A program made the translations under genes and the position numbers. Positions 1-6,173 of a DNA stretch of 9,250 nucleotides are shown in pieces. Each line of letters opens with the position of its first letter. Position 1 is the stretch's first letter. Origin of the DNA: Gammaproteobacteria bacterium (GTDB lineage Bacteria > Pseudomonadota > Gammaproteobacteria > Steroidobacterales > Rariloculaceae); assembly GCA_004357505.1 (NCBI GenBank), contig SMWC01000078.1, positions 1 to 9,250 on the forward strand, in the 5' to 3' direction. Below the pieces are notes generated by a model. It was not told where the DNA came from, searched no databases, and saw only the letters and a program-made list of their open reading frames with translations.

Positions 1-1267
1 GCCGCTTCGATCTACCGATTGCCCTCGGGGTGCTCAAGGCTGACAGACATTATCCGTGGCAGACGGACGGGACTGAGTTCATCGGCGAGCTCGCCCTAAA
101 CGGCGAGCTGCGGCCCGTGCAAGGTGTATTACTAGCGGTCCTTGCAGCACGCGACGCCGGTCGAGCGATCATCATTCCGGCGGGCAATGCGCCTGAAGCG
201 GCACTCGTCGATGACGCCACGATCTATCCGGCGGGTCATCTTTGTGAAGTCGTCGCCCACCTTGACGAGACTGCGAGGCTTGCGCCATTGCAGACAGCAA
301 CTGCCACGCCGGCGTCGAATAGTGACCTCGAACTCGCCGACGTTCGCGGCCAGAGCGCTGCCAAACGGGCACTGATTATCGCCGCCGCCGGCGATCACAA
401 TCTACTCTTGATTGGCCCGCCCGGCGCGGGCAAGAGCATGCTCGCGCAGCGCCTACCTGGACTGCTGCCACCGCTGAGCGTCGAGGAGATGCTTTGTGTG
501 GCAAGTATTGCATCGATCGCGGCGCCAGATCGGTTAATGAAATCGCATCGAGCAGGCGTCCGTTCAGAGCACCGCATCACGGCGCCTCCGCTGTCGCGCT
601 GGTCGGTGGCGGCAACCGCCCGCGCCCCGGAGAGATCTCGCTGGCTCATCTCGGTGTCCTGTTTCTGGACGAGTTGCCCGAGTTCCAGCGCAGCGCGCTG
701 GAGGCGCTTAGACAGCCGCTCGAAACCGGCGTTATTACTGTCGCCCGTGCCAGCGAGACGGTGCACTTTCCGGCCGCATTTCAGCTCGTCGCCGCAATGA
801 ACCCCTGCCCGTGCGGCTACCTCGGCGATGGTAGCGGTCGTTGCCGGTGTTCGGAAACTCGTCTGCAAACTTACCGTTCCCGCTTGTCGGGCCCACTTCT
901 GGATCGCTTTGATCTCCAGGTGGAGTTATCGCGTGTGCCACTGGAGCACATGACCAACCCGGTGTCGGCTGGCGAAAGCGCAGCAGCGGCGCACTCGGTC
1001 AGCGCCGCCCGGGATCGGCAGTTGATACGCCACGGGATACTCAACGCCCGGCTCAGCGACCGCGCCCTTTGGCAGAAGGTGCCCCTCGATCGGGAGGGAC
1101 GGCGTCTGCTGATTCGAGCCGCCGAGCGCTGGCGGCTCAGCGCGAGATGCTGCACACGAATTTTGAAAGTTGCCAGGACTATTGCCGATCTCGCCGCCGA
1201 CCCGGACGTCACCGTGCCTCACGTCGCCGAAGCCATCCAGTTACGTTGCCTCGAGCGGTTGCTTTGA
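1..1267 (+). pseudogene. comM: ComM/YifB family Mg-chelatase-like AAA+ ATPase, 5'-partial and frameshifted
   Basis: ComM is a cytoplasmic hexameric AAA+ helicase that drives branch migration during natural transformation (family knowledge). The reading frame is open from base 3 (R-F-D-L-P-I-A-L-G, the end of a Lon-like N-terminal domain), so the true start lies left of the window; the GTG at 30 is internal. Walker A (G-P-P-G-A-G-K-S) is at 414-437 in frame 3. The protein then continues in frame 2 with R-R-P-F-R-A-P-H-H, G-G-G, Walker B (V-L-F-L-D-E, 656-673), the cysteine motif N-P-C-P-C-G...C-R-C and S-G-P-L-L-D-R-F-D, ending at TGA 1265-1267. The frame changes between about 516 and 536, as expected for loss of one base. 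No long homopolymer lies there, so this is either a real mutation or an assembly error. Both halves match the family well, so any inactivation is recent. Family identity is very sure; pseudogene status is less so. Confidence 0.88.
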
Positions 1268-1291
1268 GGGTCCAGACAATACCGATATAAT
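1264..1291 (+). promoter_or_regulatory. Sigma-70-like promoter for the cytochrome c5 gene
   Basis: A perfect -10 box TATAAT lies at 1286-1291, with a 4/6 -35 match TTGAGG at 1264-1269 and a 16-bp spacer. The -35 overlaps the comM stop codon. Initiation around 1298 would leave a leader of about 20 bases before the TTG at 1319, with a weak purine-rich ribosome-binding site (AGAGAG, 1307-1312). This is inferred from motif match and position only. Confidence 0.6.
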
Positions 1292-1318
1292 CCGCCGGCC
1301 TCGTCCAGAGAGTACGCA

Positions 1319-1813
1319 TTGCCCACCCACGAACAGAAGTTCTTTGATGGCTTTATGCTCCTGCTGGGAGTATTGATTGGAGCACTCGCCGGGATCGTCC
1401 TGTTTGCCGATTGGTTTGGTAGCGCACAGGTCGGGGTCTCGGACGGCGCCCTGATCGACGACCGAATCCGGCCGATCGGTCAGGTTGTGTTGTTCGGCGA
1501 CCCGGACATTGGTGTCGAATCGATCGTTGCCGCCGCGGCCGAGCCGGATCGCGCGCCACTCTCGGGATCCCAGGTCTATGACGAATCCTGCTACCTCTGT
1601 CACGCCGCTCCGGGTATCGGCGGCGCTCCGGTACTCGGCGATATGGATGCTTGGACGCCACGAATTGCGCAGGGCACCGCTCTGCTTCACGACCATGTCC
1701 TAGACGGTTACCAGGGCGACACCGGTTTTATGCCGCCGAAGGGCGGCCGTTTGGATCTCACCGACGAGGAGGTTTTTAAGGCGATTGATTTTTTTCTGGA
1801 GGCCGTCGAGTAG
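1319..1813 (+). CDS. Membrane-anchored cytochrome c5 family protein
   Basis: A 164-residue monohaem c-type cytochrome, probably an electron carrier held on the periplasmic face of the inner membrane. One uncleaved N-terminal helix spans residues 13-31, after the short N-terminus T-H-E-Q-K-F-F-D. A linker with R-I-R-P-I-G-Q-V follows, as is usual in cytochrome c5 proteins. The haem motif is C91-Y-L-C94-H95, preceded by Y-D-E-S and followed by A-A-P-G-I-G-G-A-P. The likely sixth ligand is Met138 in G-F-M-P-P-K-G-G, and the end is a short helix (D-L-T-D-E-E-V...). The TTG at 1319 is chosen because no other start exists upstream in frame and it restores the family N-terminus; the ATG at 1355 would cut into the helix. 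The gene has its own promoter and converges with the next cytochrome gene. Its redox partners cannot be told from the sequence. Confidence 0.9.
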   Translation: MPTHEQKFFDGFMLLLGVLIGALAGIVLFADWFGSAQVGVSDGALIDDRIRPIGQVVLFGDPDIGVESIVAAAAEPDRAPLSGSQVYDESCYLCHAAPGIGGAPVLGDMDAWTPRIAQGTALLHDHVLDGYQGDTGFMPPKGGRLDLTDEEVFKAIDFFLEAVE

Positions 1814-1852
1814 AATCGCCGCGAGCCGCCGACGGTAACAAGTCCGATACGG

Positions 1853-2260
1853 TTAGAACGGCCCCTCGATCAAAATCCCCTGTAACGACTCCCGGTCGAC
1901 TGCAAGTTCAGCATCGCCAGCCGGAAGCAGATTCTGGCTCAGAAGAAACGCTGTGACATCCACGTACTGCTCGTCCTCGAGCGTACCTGGCGCTAGATAC
2001 GGCATCGTTATCCGCAGGTACGCGTATAGATCGAAGACGTTTTCGCCACTCCAGGCGTACAGATAGCCGTTGCTGTACTCTTCGGGGTAGTGACACTCTG
2101 CGCAATGATTTTTCCAGACCGCTTCACCACGAGCCGCTTGCGTAGCGGAGTAGACGCCTTGTTGAACGGAGTTGTATTCGGGAGCGTGCATCGACTGCCC
2201 CGACACGCAGCCTTCGGCGACCAGAATCACTACAGCGATGAGAAAGCTTTGGCAACGCAT
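1853..2260 (-). CDS. Secreted monohaem c-type cytochrome
   Basis: A 135-residue exported cytochrome with ATG start at 2260. The N-terminal hydrophobic segment (residues 5-17) ends in V-A-E-G-C18. This resembles a lipobox, but Glu at -2 is unusual, so it may be a lipoprotein or a soluble periplasmic protein cut by signal peptidase I. The haem site is C53-A-E-C56-H57, preceded by A-R-G-E-A-V-W-K-N-H. The likely axial Met is Met86 in R-I-T-M-P-Y-L-A-P-G, followed by the helix D-E-Q-Y-V-D-V-T-A-F-L-L. This layout is typical of small cytochromes accompanying PQQ-dependent sugar or alcohol dehydrogenases. A remnant of such a dehydrogenase lies about 1 kb away (3250-3513), so a former partnership is a plausible inference. 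The 53-bp gap to the divergent hydrolase gene shows no convincing promoter. The family call is sure; the partner is not. Confidence 0.85.
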   Translation of the reverse strand: MRCQSFLIAVVILVAEGCVSGQSMHAPEYNSVQQGVYSATQAARGEAVWKNHCAECHYPEEYSNGYLYAWSGENVFDLYAYLRITMPYLAPGTLEDEQYVDVTAFLLSQNLLPAGDAELAVDRESLQGILIEGPF

Positions 2261-2313
2261 CGCAGCACTCTAAACCGCCAACAAACCAGGTACTAGAGCC
2301 AGGACTCAAGCTC

Positions 2314-3264
2314 ATGGACACGAAAGTATCGCCCCACGTCAGACTGATCGGCCTTATGCTGCTCCTCGGGTTGCACAGCATCAGCTCGTTCGCCGCCGGC
2401 ACCGAAGACTTGATTCCGCTCGAGTCGGAGTCCTATCCTAACGACCTGTTGCCACAGATTCGTCGGGCAGCAACAACGGTGCCGGGGGAGCTGGCGGTGT
2501 CGATCAATTTCGTCAAGGTGGCTGAAAGCCACCGCACCTATGCGGCCGTCATCGAGGATGGCAGCGAGGAACTGTTCATCTCCGCCCGCACGGCGTTTCA
2601 GATCGTTTACCCGCAAGGCTCGATCATGCTCGACAGCGGCATGGATGAAGCCGTGCACCGATTCTATGGCTTCGGCCGCGAGGAGCCGTATTGGCAGGAA
2701 AGGAACGCTGCGGTGCAGGCAGCGCTCAGGCGCGCGCAGCTGATCATCATCACGCACGAGCACGGCGATCATGTCGCTGGGGTGCTCCGGAGCGACTACC
2801 GGGAGGAACTCGCAGCGAAAACGATACTGACGCAAGATCAGGTTCGAACGTTGAATCTCGCGCCCCAACTCCCTGAGATCGCTCTGACCCCGACCCTGGC
2901 CCGCACCTACATCATCGTGGATTATGAGCTGATTCTGGCCGTCGCAGCCGGCATCGTATTGATCAAATCCCCCGGACACACTCCCGGACACCAGATGATT
3001 TACGCCCGGCTCGCCGGCGGGCAAGAGTTTTTATTCATCGGCGACATCGGCTGGTCGCTCGACAACATCACCAAGCTAAAGCTTCGACCTGCAGAGACGA
3101 TCGCTCGCATCGGCGAGGATCCGCAAGCACTGATGTACCAGATGACCTGGATTAAGCGGGTCATGGACGAAGACGGACTCATCATCGTTCCATCTCACGA
3201 CGACCGGTTACTTACACGCTACGCCGAGGAAGGACTCTTGGGCACGACGTTAGCCAACCGTTAG
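2314..3264 (+). CDS. Secreted metallo-beta-lactamase fold hydrolase
   Basis: A 316-residue MBL-fold metallohydrolase, exported by an N-terminal signal peptide (hydrophobic residues 10-25, likely cut after A-F-A/A-A-G near residue 28). Visible metal ligands are H148-E-H150-G-D152-H153, H222 or H226 in S-P-G-H-T-P-G-H, D244 in F-I-G-D-I-G and H295 in V-P-S-H-D-D. This is the complete set for a binuclear zinc site. An N-terminal region of about 80 residues after the signal peptide contributes the first beta strands (S-I-M-L-D-S-G-M-D). The family includes lactonases, glyoxalase II-like enzymes and beta-lactamases, and the substrate cannot be assigned. The ATG at 2314 has a good ribosome-binding site (AGGA, 2301-2304). 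A TTGGCA at 2249-2254 could be a -35, but no good -10 follows. The gene is divergent from a cytochrome, and its last codons overlap the antisense end of a sugar-dehydrogenase remnant. Confidence 0.9.
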   Translation: MDTKVSPHVRLIGLMLLLGLHSISSFAAGTEDLIPLESESYPNDLLPQIRRAATTVPGELAVSINFVKVAESHRTYAAVIEDGSEELFISARTAFQIVYPQGSIMLDSGMDEAVHRFYGFGREEPYWQERNAAVQAALRRAQLIIITHEHGDHVAGVLRSDYREELAAKTILTQDQVRTLNLAPQLPEIALTPTLARTYIIVDYELILAVAAGIVLIKSPGHTPGHQMIYARLAGGQEFLFIGDIGWSLDNITKLKLRPAETIARIGEDPQALMYQMTWIKRVMDEDGLIIVPSHDDRLLTRYAEEGLLGTTLANR

Positions 3265-3513
3265 ACGTCGCGTCGCGGCCGGTGCTTTGCCGAACCTCCC
3301 GAAGACGGGCTCGACCGCCAGCTCACCGCCTTTGATGATCGGCAGACGCCCGGGCCGCTCTGTGACGAGCAACTCGCCACCGGGCAGGAACGCGATGCTC
3401 CAAGGATGCTCCAAACCCTCAGCGATCGTCACCAGACGAAAGTCGTGTAGCTCCGACTCATAAACGCGCGTTTGCGCCGACACCAGAGCCGGCACGGCGA
3501 ACAACAGTACGCC
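3250..3513 (-). pseudogene. Remnant of a PQQ-dependent sugar (sorbosone/aldose) dehydrogenase, N-terminal fragment
   Basis: This fragment encodes the end of a signal peptide (L-L-F-A-V-P-A-L-V-S-A-Q) followed by the first propeller blade of the soluble PQQ glucose/sorbosone dehydrogenase family: F-R-L-V-T-I-A-E-G-L-E-H-P-W-S-I-A-F-L-P, then L-L-V-T-E-R-P-G-R-L and V-E-P-V-F-G. Family members are usually about 370-400 residues; here recognisable similarity stops at about 3298 and the frame ends at 3250. Upstream, a TAG at 3514-3516 cuts the frame inside the signal peptide, so both ends are broken. No start other than TTG at 3504 exists, and no ribosome-binding site is evident. The tail after V-F-G is unrelated, which points to a deletion junction. 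The intact enzyme would have been periplasmic and passed electrons to a cytochrome such as the one at 1853-2260 (inference). Confidence 0.72.
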
Positions 3514-3545
3514 CTAGAGGGTGGATAAGCGCGTACTCGTGTGGC

Positions 3546-3568
3546 CGAAACTCGACCTGGCGAGTTCG
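3546..3568. repeat. Inverted repeat downstream of tRNA-Arg
   Basis: CGAAACTCG (3546-3554) pairs with CGAGTTCG (3561-3568), giving an 8-bp stem with one bulged A and a six-base loop. It lies about 45 bases past the 3' end of the tRNA and could end or process its transcript. There is no T-run after the stem on the minus strand, so it is not a canonical intrinsic terminator. Confidence 0.35.
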
Positions 3569-3611
3569 AAAATGTTCATGGCAGGGATTTGGATTCCGTT
3601 TTGCCAGATAG

Positions 3612-3685
3612 CGCGCCCGACAGGATTCGAACCTGTGACCTTCGGCTCCGGAGGCCGACACTCTATCCAGCTGAGCTACGGGCGC
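3612..3685 (-). tRNA. tRNA-Arg (anticodon CCG)
   Basis: A full cloverleaf reads on the minus strand. The acceptor stem GCGCCCG (3685-3679) pairs with CGGGCGC (3619-3613), and the discriminator base is G (3612). The D arm contains AGCTCAGCTGGATAGAG. The anticodon stem TCGGC/GCCGA encloses the loop CTCCGGA, so the anticodon is CCG and the codon read is CGG. The T arm contains GGTTCGAATCC. It closely resembles E. coli argX. The bases after the discriminator are CTA, so the CCA end is not encoded and must be added by tRNA nucleotidyltransferase. Confidence 0.97.
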
Positions 3686-3694
3686 GAACTTTGA

Positions 3695-3700
3695 ATTGTA
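3695..3700 (-). promoter_or_regulatory. Possible -10 box of tRNA-Arg
   Basis: TACAAT (minus strand, 5 of 6 matches to TATAAT) sits nine bases upstream of the tRNA 5' end, a suitable distance. The expected -35 position (around 3718-3723) is GC-rich and does not match TTGACA, so support is weak. The tRNA may instead be read through from the upstream gene at 3704-3961. Confidence 0.35.
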
Positions 3701-3703
3701 CCG

Positions 3704-3961
3704 TCAGATATCGTTGCGGCCGGCGTGCCAGAACGTTTCGAACTCCAACTTCGTTACGTTGCTATTTAACATAAGGCGCGATAATCGCGCGAGTCCGAAC
3801 CAGCCCGGACGAGTGGTGCTCGGCGTCAGCTGGTGTACAACCAGTCCTTCTGAACACACGCCAACTTCCCGCTGGACCCAGCCATCCTCGTCCACTTCGG
3901 TATACAGGGCGTCCATTTCCAGGGTAACGAGCTCACTCCGTGTCCATTTCAAGTAGATCAT
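3704..3961 (-). CDS. Small DUF6881-like protein
   Basis: An 85-residue protein, probably cytoplasmic because it has no signal peptide or membrane segment. The pattern M-I-Y-L-K-W near the start, L-Y-T-E-V-D-E-D-G-W...R-E-V in the middle and E-F-E-T-F-W near the end is like the small DUF6881 family as I remember it. The match is partial, and that family has no known function. ATG at 3961 is the only usable start, since an in-frame TGA lies 10-12 bases upstream; no clear ribosome-binding site is seen. A perfect TATAAT (4001-4006) upstream supports expression. The gene sits between tRNA-Arg and a thioesterase gene on the same strand. The alternative is that it is an unrelated lineage-specific small protein. 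Confidence 0.55.
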   Translation of the reverse strand: MIYLKWTRSELVTLEMDALYTEVDEDGWVQREVGVCSEGLVVHQLTPSTTRPGWFGLARLSRLMLNSNVTKLEFETFWHAGRNDI

Positions 3962-3981
3962 GTCACTGCGTCACGCGCGTG
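3962..3981. repeat. Short direct repeat and palindrome before the DUF6881-like gene
   Basis: GTCAC occurs twice, at 3962-3966 and 3970-3974, eight bases apart, directly against the start codon of the downstream minus-strand gene. The second copy overlaps a perfect 10-bp palindrome, CACGCGCGTG (3972-3981). The position, between the -10 box and the start codon, fits an operator, but these motifs are short enough to arise by chance. Confidence 0.3.
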
Positions 3982-4000
3982 CTTCTCCGACCGGGCAGGC

Positions 4001-4006
4001 ATTATA
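4001..4006 (-). promoter_or_regulatory. -10 box (TATAAT) for the DUF6881-like gene
   Basis: A perfect TATAAT on the minus strand, 39 bases upstream of the ATG at 3961 and inside the 79-bp gap after the thioesterase gene. The best -35 candidate (4024-4029, CTGTCC, 17-bp spacing) matches only 3 of 6 positions. It may also supply readthrough transcription of tRNA-Arg. Confidence 0.45.
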
Positions 4007-4040
4007 GCCAGGTTGCCGAGCGCGGACAGCGCGGTGACGG

Positions 4041-4511
4041 CTAAAGGCCCATCCAGGACAACGATACCGGTACCGCCTGAACCTCTCCCTCGGCACACAA
4101 TTTACCGTCGGCGCTCAAGGTGCAATGCAGCAAGCACCGCTTGTCGTTCGCATCGAGAATTTCAGCCGCCAGCTCGAGTTCCGTCTCCATCGGCGCCGGA
4201 CGCCGGTAATGGATGACGAGACTGGCCGTTGCGTAGTAGCACAGCGGCGTTGAACCGATCGCCCGCGCTTCCCTGTGGTAAGCGGCCGCCATGGCCGTAC
4301 AAATCGAATGGCAATCGAGAAGGGTCGCGATAATCCCGCCATTGACAAAGTGCGCAGGAGCGGAACAGTGTTGCGGCTGCGGCGTGAATCGGGCGATGCT
4401 CGGACCGCTCCCCGACCAGTAACTCTTCAGATTGAGGCCGCCTTCATTACTGGGGCCGCAGCCAAAGCAATGGTTATGGGGGATCTGTTCCTGCAGCGAT
4501 CGCTCGGTCAA
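4041..4511 (-). CDS. PaaI-like hotdog-fold thioesterase
   Basis: A 156-residue hotdog-fold protein of the PaaI/YigI-like acyl-CoA thioesterase group, expected to hydrolyse acyl-CoA thioesters in the cytoplasm; the acyl group cannot be told. Diagnostic parts are H-N-H-C-F-G-C-G-P-S-N-E-G-G-L at residues 12-26, F-V-N-G-G-I-I-A-T-L-L-D-C-H at 55-68 (the hotdog helix, with N57-G58-G59 and acidic D66 as likely catalytic positions) and S-L-V-I-H-Y-R-R-P-A-P for the later strand. TTG at 4511 is the only start before the conserved CFGCG segment, and no other start occurs upstream before the in-frame stop. A GGGA lies about eight bases upstream of it. The gene is separated from the preceding DUF6174 gene by 163 bp and from the next gene by 79 bp, so it may be transcribed alone. 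Confidence 0.87.
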   Translation of the reverse strand: MTERSLQEQIPHNHCFGCGPSNEGGLNLKSYWSGSGPSIARFTPQPQHCSAPAHFVNGGIIATLLDCHSICTAMAAAYHREARAIGSTPLCYYATASLVIHYRRPAPMETELELAAEILDANDKRCLLHCTLSADGKLCAEGEVQAVPVSLSWMGL

Positions 4512-4650
4512 GGCTGGTCCCGGTCCGAAGGAGTGGCTGCCGGAACTAACCTGGGCTGCTTATGTCGGCCGGGCTTGGCTGCCACGCAGCGGTCATCCAC
4601 CGATCTCTTTGGCGTTGATCTGTTGCAACCAAAGCTTATCTGCATGCATT

Positions 4651-4662
4651 GCGCCGCGGCGC
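4651..4662. repeat. 12-bp GC palindrome in the 163-bp gap before the thioesterase gene
   Basis: A perfect 12-bp palindrome (GCGCCGCGGCGC) lies just downstream of the DUF6174 stop codon, next to a TGCATGCA palindrome at 4641-4648. There is no following T-run, so it is not a clear terminator. The rest of the gap (4512-4674) shows no ORF of interest and no convincing -10/-35 pair on the minus strand. Confidence 0.3.
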
Positions 4663-4674
4663 CGAACATCGGGG

Positions 4675-5136
4675 TCACTCCATTGTGCGCAGTGATACGA
4701 CCCGCAATTCGACTTCCTCTCCCACCATCGCGTGATCGTAATCGATATAAATATAAGCGGGATAACCCAGCTCCTGCTGGTAGGCTACACGGAGTGTTGC
4801 GGCGCTGCGCGAAGCTGTCTCAACGAGCGTAAACAGCTCATCGATGGTCCGGAACCACTTATAATTCTCTTCAGCGACCGGAATCTCGGCCAAATAGTCG
4901 TCCCGGTTATAGCGAACACCGACAACCAAGCCATTTTCAACGGTGACGATGGTTTCGGCCGGTGTATCCCGATGGCAGTCGCAGGTCTTTTCGTATCGAT
5001 ATTCGTAACTTGCGATACCAGCCGCTTTCCAGAGCCCGCGGTTCGCGATTAACTCGTCGTCCGCCAAGCACCAGCCGGAATACACAGCAGTGCTTAAGAC
5101 TACGAGCTGAATCACACCTCTGCGCGCATACCGCAC
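4675..5136 (-). CDS. Secreted DUF6174 family protein
   Basis: A 153-residue exported protein. Residues 1-25 form a signal peptide: a basic start R-Y-A-R-R, a hydrophobic core V-I-Q-L-V-V-L-S-T-A-V, and likely cleavage after C-L-A before D-D-E. The mature part has the DUF6174 pattern: N-R-G-L-W-K-A-A-G-I-A-S-Y-E-Y-R-Y, a C52-D-C54 pair, V-T-V-E-N-G-L-V-V-G-V, T-I-D-E-L-F-T-L-V, and Y-P-A-Y-I-Y-I-D-Y-D near the end. The function of this family is not known. GTG at 5136 is preceded by GGGGA at a suitable distance. Only 34 bp separate it from the ppiC stop codon, so the two are probably co-transcribed, although PpiC is cytoplasmic and this protein is exported. The Cys pair could form a disulfide, which is inference. 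Confidence 0.82.
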   Translation of the reverse strand: MRYARRGVIQLVVLSTAVYSGWCLADDELIANRGLWKAAGIASYEYRYEKTCDCHRDTPAETIVTVENGLVVGVRYNRDDYLAEIPVAEENYKWFRTIDELFTLVETASRSAATLRVAYQQELGYPAYIYIDYDHAMVGEEVELRVVSLRTME

Positions 5137-5170
5137 GATGAGTCCCCGGTACCGGCCGCGTCGATAAAGC

Positions 5171-5452
5171 TCAGTCAGTCCGGCTCGTCACCTCGAGCAG
5201 GTGAAAGCCGAACTGTGTCTTGAGGGGACCCTGGACCTCGTTGAGATCGGCGCTGAAAGCAACGGCGTCGAACTCTTTGACCATCTGGCCCGGGCCAAAG
5301 GAGCCGAGGTCACCGCCGCGATTACCGGACGGGCAGGTCGAGTGCTCGCGAGCGATGTCTCCAAAATCGGCACCGTCGAGAATTTTCGTTTTGAGCTCTT
5401 CGCAGAGCGTCTCGTTATCTACCAAGATGTGTCTTGCGGTCGCTTGACCCAT
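5171..5452 (-). CDS. ppiC: Parvulin-type peptidyl-prolyl cis-trans isomerase PpiC
   Basis: A 93-residue single-domain parvulin, the same length as E. coli PpiC (Par10). It catalyses cis-trans isomerisation of peptidyl-proline bonds and is cytoplasmic, having no signal sequence. Conserved positions are H8 in A-R-H-I-L-V, C40 in H-S-T-C-P-S-G, the G-G-D-L-G turn (46-50), M57 and F61 in G-Q-M-V-K-E-F-D, and T-Q-F-G-F-H84 near the end. ATG at 5452 is chosen over an in-frame extension to 5623 because it has a strong ribosome-binding site (AGGAG, 5460-5464, seven bases away) and gives the family length. A weak -10 (TATGCT, 5493-5498) lies in the 115-bp gap upstream, without a good -35. It is followed 34 bp later by the DUF6174 gene. 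Confidence 0.95.
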   Translation of the reverse strand: MGQATARHILVDNETLCEELKTKILDGADFGDIAREHSTCPSGNRGGDLGSFGPGQMVKEFDAVAFSADLNEVQGPLKTQFGFHLLEVTSRTD

Positions 5453-5459
5453 GAGCGTG

Positions 5460-5464
5460 CTCCT
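5460..5464 (-). promoter_or_regulatory. Ribosome-binding site fixing the ppiC start
   Basis: AGGAG on the minus strand, seven bases before the ATG at 5452. It is the strongest Shine-Dalgarno match in the window and argues against the longer in-frame reading that would begin at 5623. Confidence 0.75.
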
Positions 5465-5567
5465 GAATCGGGATCGTGATTCTGTCGCGCAAAGCATAGC
5501 CGAGTAGCCTGAGTGCGAACAGAGCCCGAGACGGAACCCTGGATGGCCCACAGCACAATAGTCCCGG

Positions 5568-6173
5568 TTACGCCGGCTTGCGGAAGACCACACTGAAATT
5601 ATTAGCCGGCATCTCGATGACATCTTCGCGGACGAACCCCGCCGTTGCAGCGACCTTCGTAACCGCCTCCAAATCTCTTACGCCCCACTCCGGATTGCGT
5701 GCGCGCAGCGAGGCATCGAACGCCTCATTGCTAGGGGCCGTATGGCGCTCGTTGCAACGGTAGGGGCCATAGACAAACAACACGTTGCCCGCAGACAGCG
5801 TATCTCGCGCACCATCGAATAGCGCCACCGTCGCGACCCAAGGTGAGATGTGGATCATATTGATACACAAGAGCGCGTCGGCTTTGCGTATCGGCCACGG
5901 CGTTTTCAGGACATCAAGCTGTAAGGCGACATTTGCGTTATTGAGATCCGCCGTGACCACGCTGAGCGAAATCGATTCCTGGGCCTCCAGGTCAGCATCG
6001 GTCGGCTGCCATCTCAAGCCCGGCAACGCTGCCGCGAAGTGCAGCATATGTTGTCCCGTTCCGCTCGCGATCTCGAGAACCAGGCCTTTGTCAGGCAGAA
6101 CCCGTCGCAGCACATCGAGAATCGGCCCCTTGTTCCGTTCTGCCGCTGCAGAGTACGGCGGTTGCACGCTCAT
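5568..6173 (-). CDS. DUF938 family SAM-dependent methyltransferase
   Basis: A 201-residue class I methyltransferase-fold protein of the DUF938 family (relatives of vertebrate METTL26), cytoplasmic, substrate unknown. The family signature Y-S-A-A-A-E-R-N-K-G-P-I-L opens the protein. SAM motif I, L-E-I-A-S-G-T-G-Q-H, is at residues 33-42. It is followed by L-R-W-Q-P-T-D-A-D, then C-I-N-M-I-H-I-S-P-W and V-L-F-V-Y-G-P-Y, and F-D-A-S-L-R-A-R-N-P-E-W-G-V-R-D towards the end. The length is usual for the family. ATG at 6173 is preferred to the TTG one codon earlier because it overlaps the stop of the upstream GFA gene as TGATG, a common arrangement for translational coupling. A gap of 115 bp separates it from ppiC. 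Confidence 0.93.
   Translation of the reverse strand: MSVQPPYSAAAERNKGPILDVLRRVLPDKGLVLEIASGTGQHMLHFAAALPGLRWQPTDADLEAQESISLSVVTADLNNANVALQLDVLKTPWPIRKADALLCINMIHISPWVATVALFDGARDTLSAGNVLFVYGPYRCNERHTAPSNEAFDASLRARNPEWGVRDLEAVTKVAATAGFVREDVIEMPANNFSVVFRKPA

Noticed and set aside
395..868. 157-codon minus-strand ORF over the comM frameshift
   Set aside because: Shadow of comM, whose conserved motifs are unmistakable on the plus strand.
1803..1835. Inverted repeat CCGTCG/CGACGG between the convergent cytochrome genes as a terminator
   Set aside because: The stem is six bases with a 21-base loop and no T-run on either strand.
2293..3024. 243-codon minus-strand ORF
   Set aside because: It lies antisense to the MBL hydrolase, has no recognisable domain, and is explained by codon bias of the real gene.
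3541..3774. Plus-strand ORF whose product contains a R-I-R-T-C-D-L-R-L-R-R-P-T-L-Y-P-A-E-L string
   Set aside because: It is the antisense translation of tRNA-Arg, a well-known spurious protein in databases.
4275..4832. 185-codon plus-strand ORF
   Set aside because: It spans antisense of the thioesterase, an intergenic gap and antisense of the DUF6174 gene; composition is not protein-like.
5453..5623. In-frame N-terminal extension of PpiC
   Set aside because: PpiC is complete from 5452 with a strong AGGAG site; the extension overlaps the DUF938 gene end and has no family similarity.
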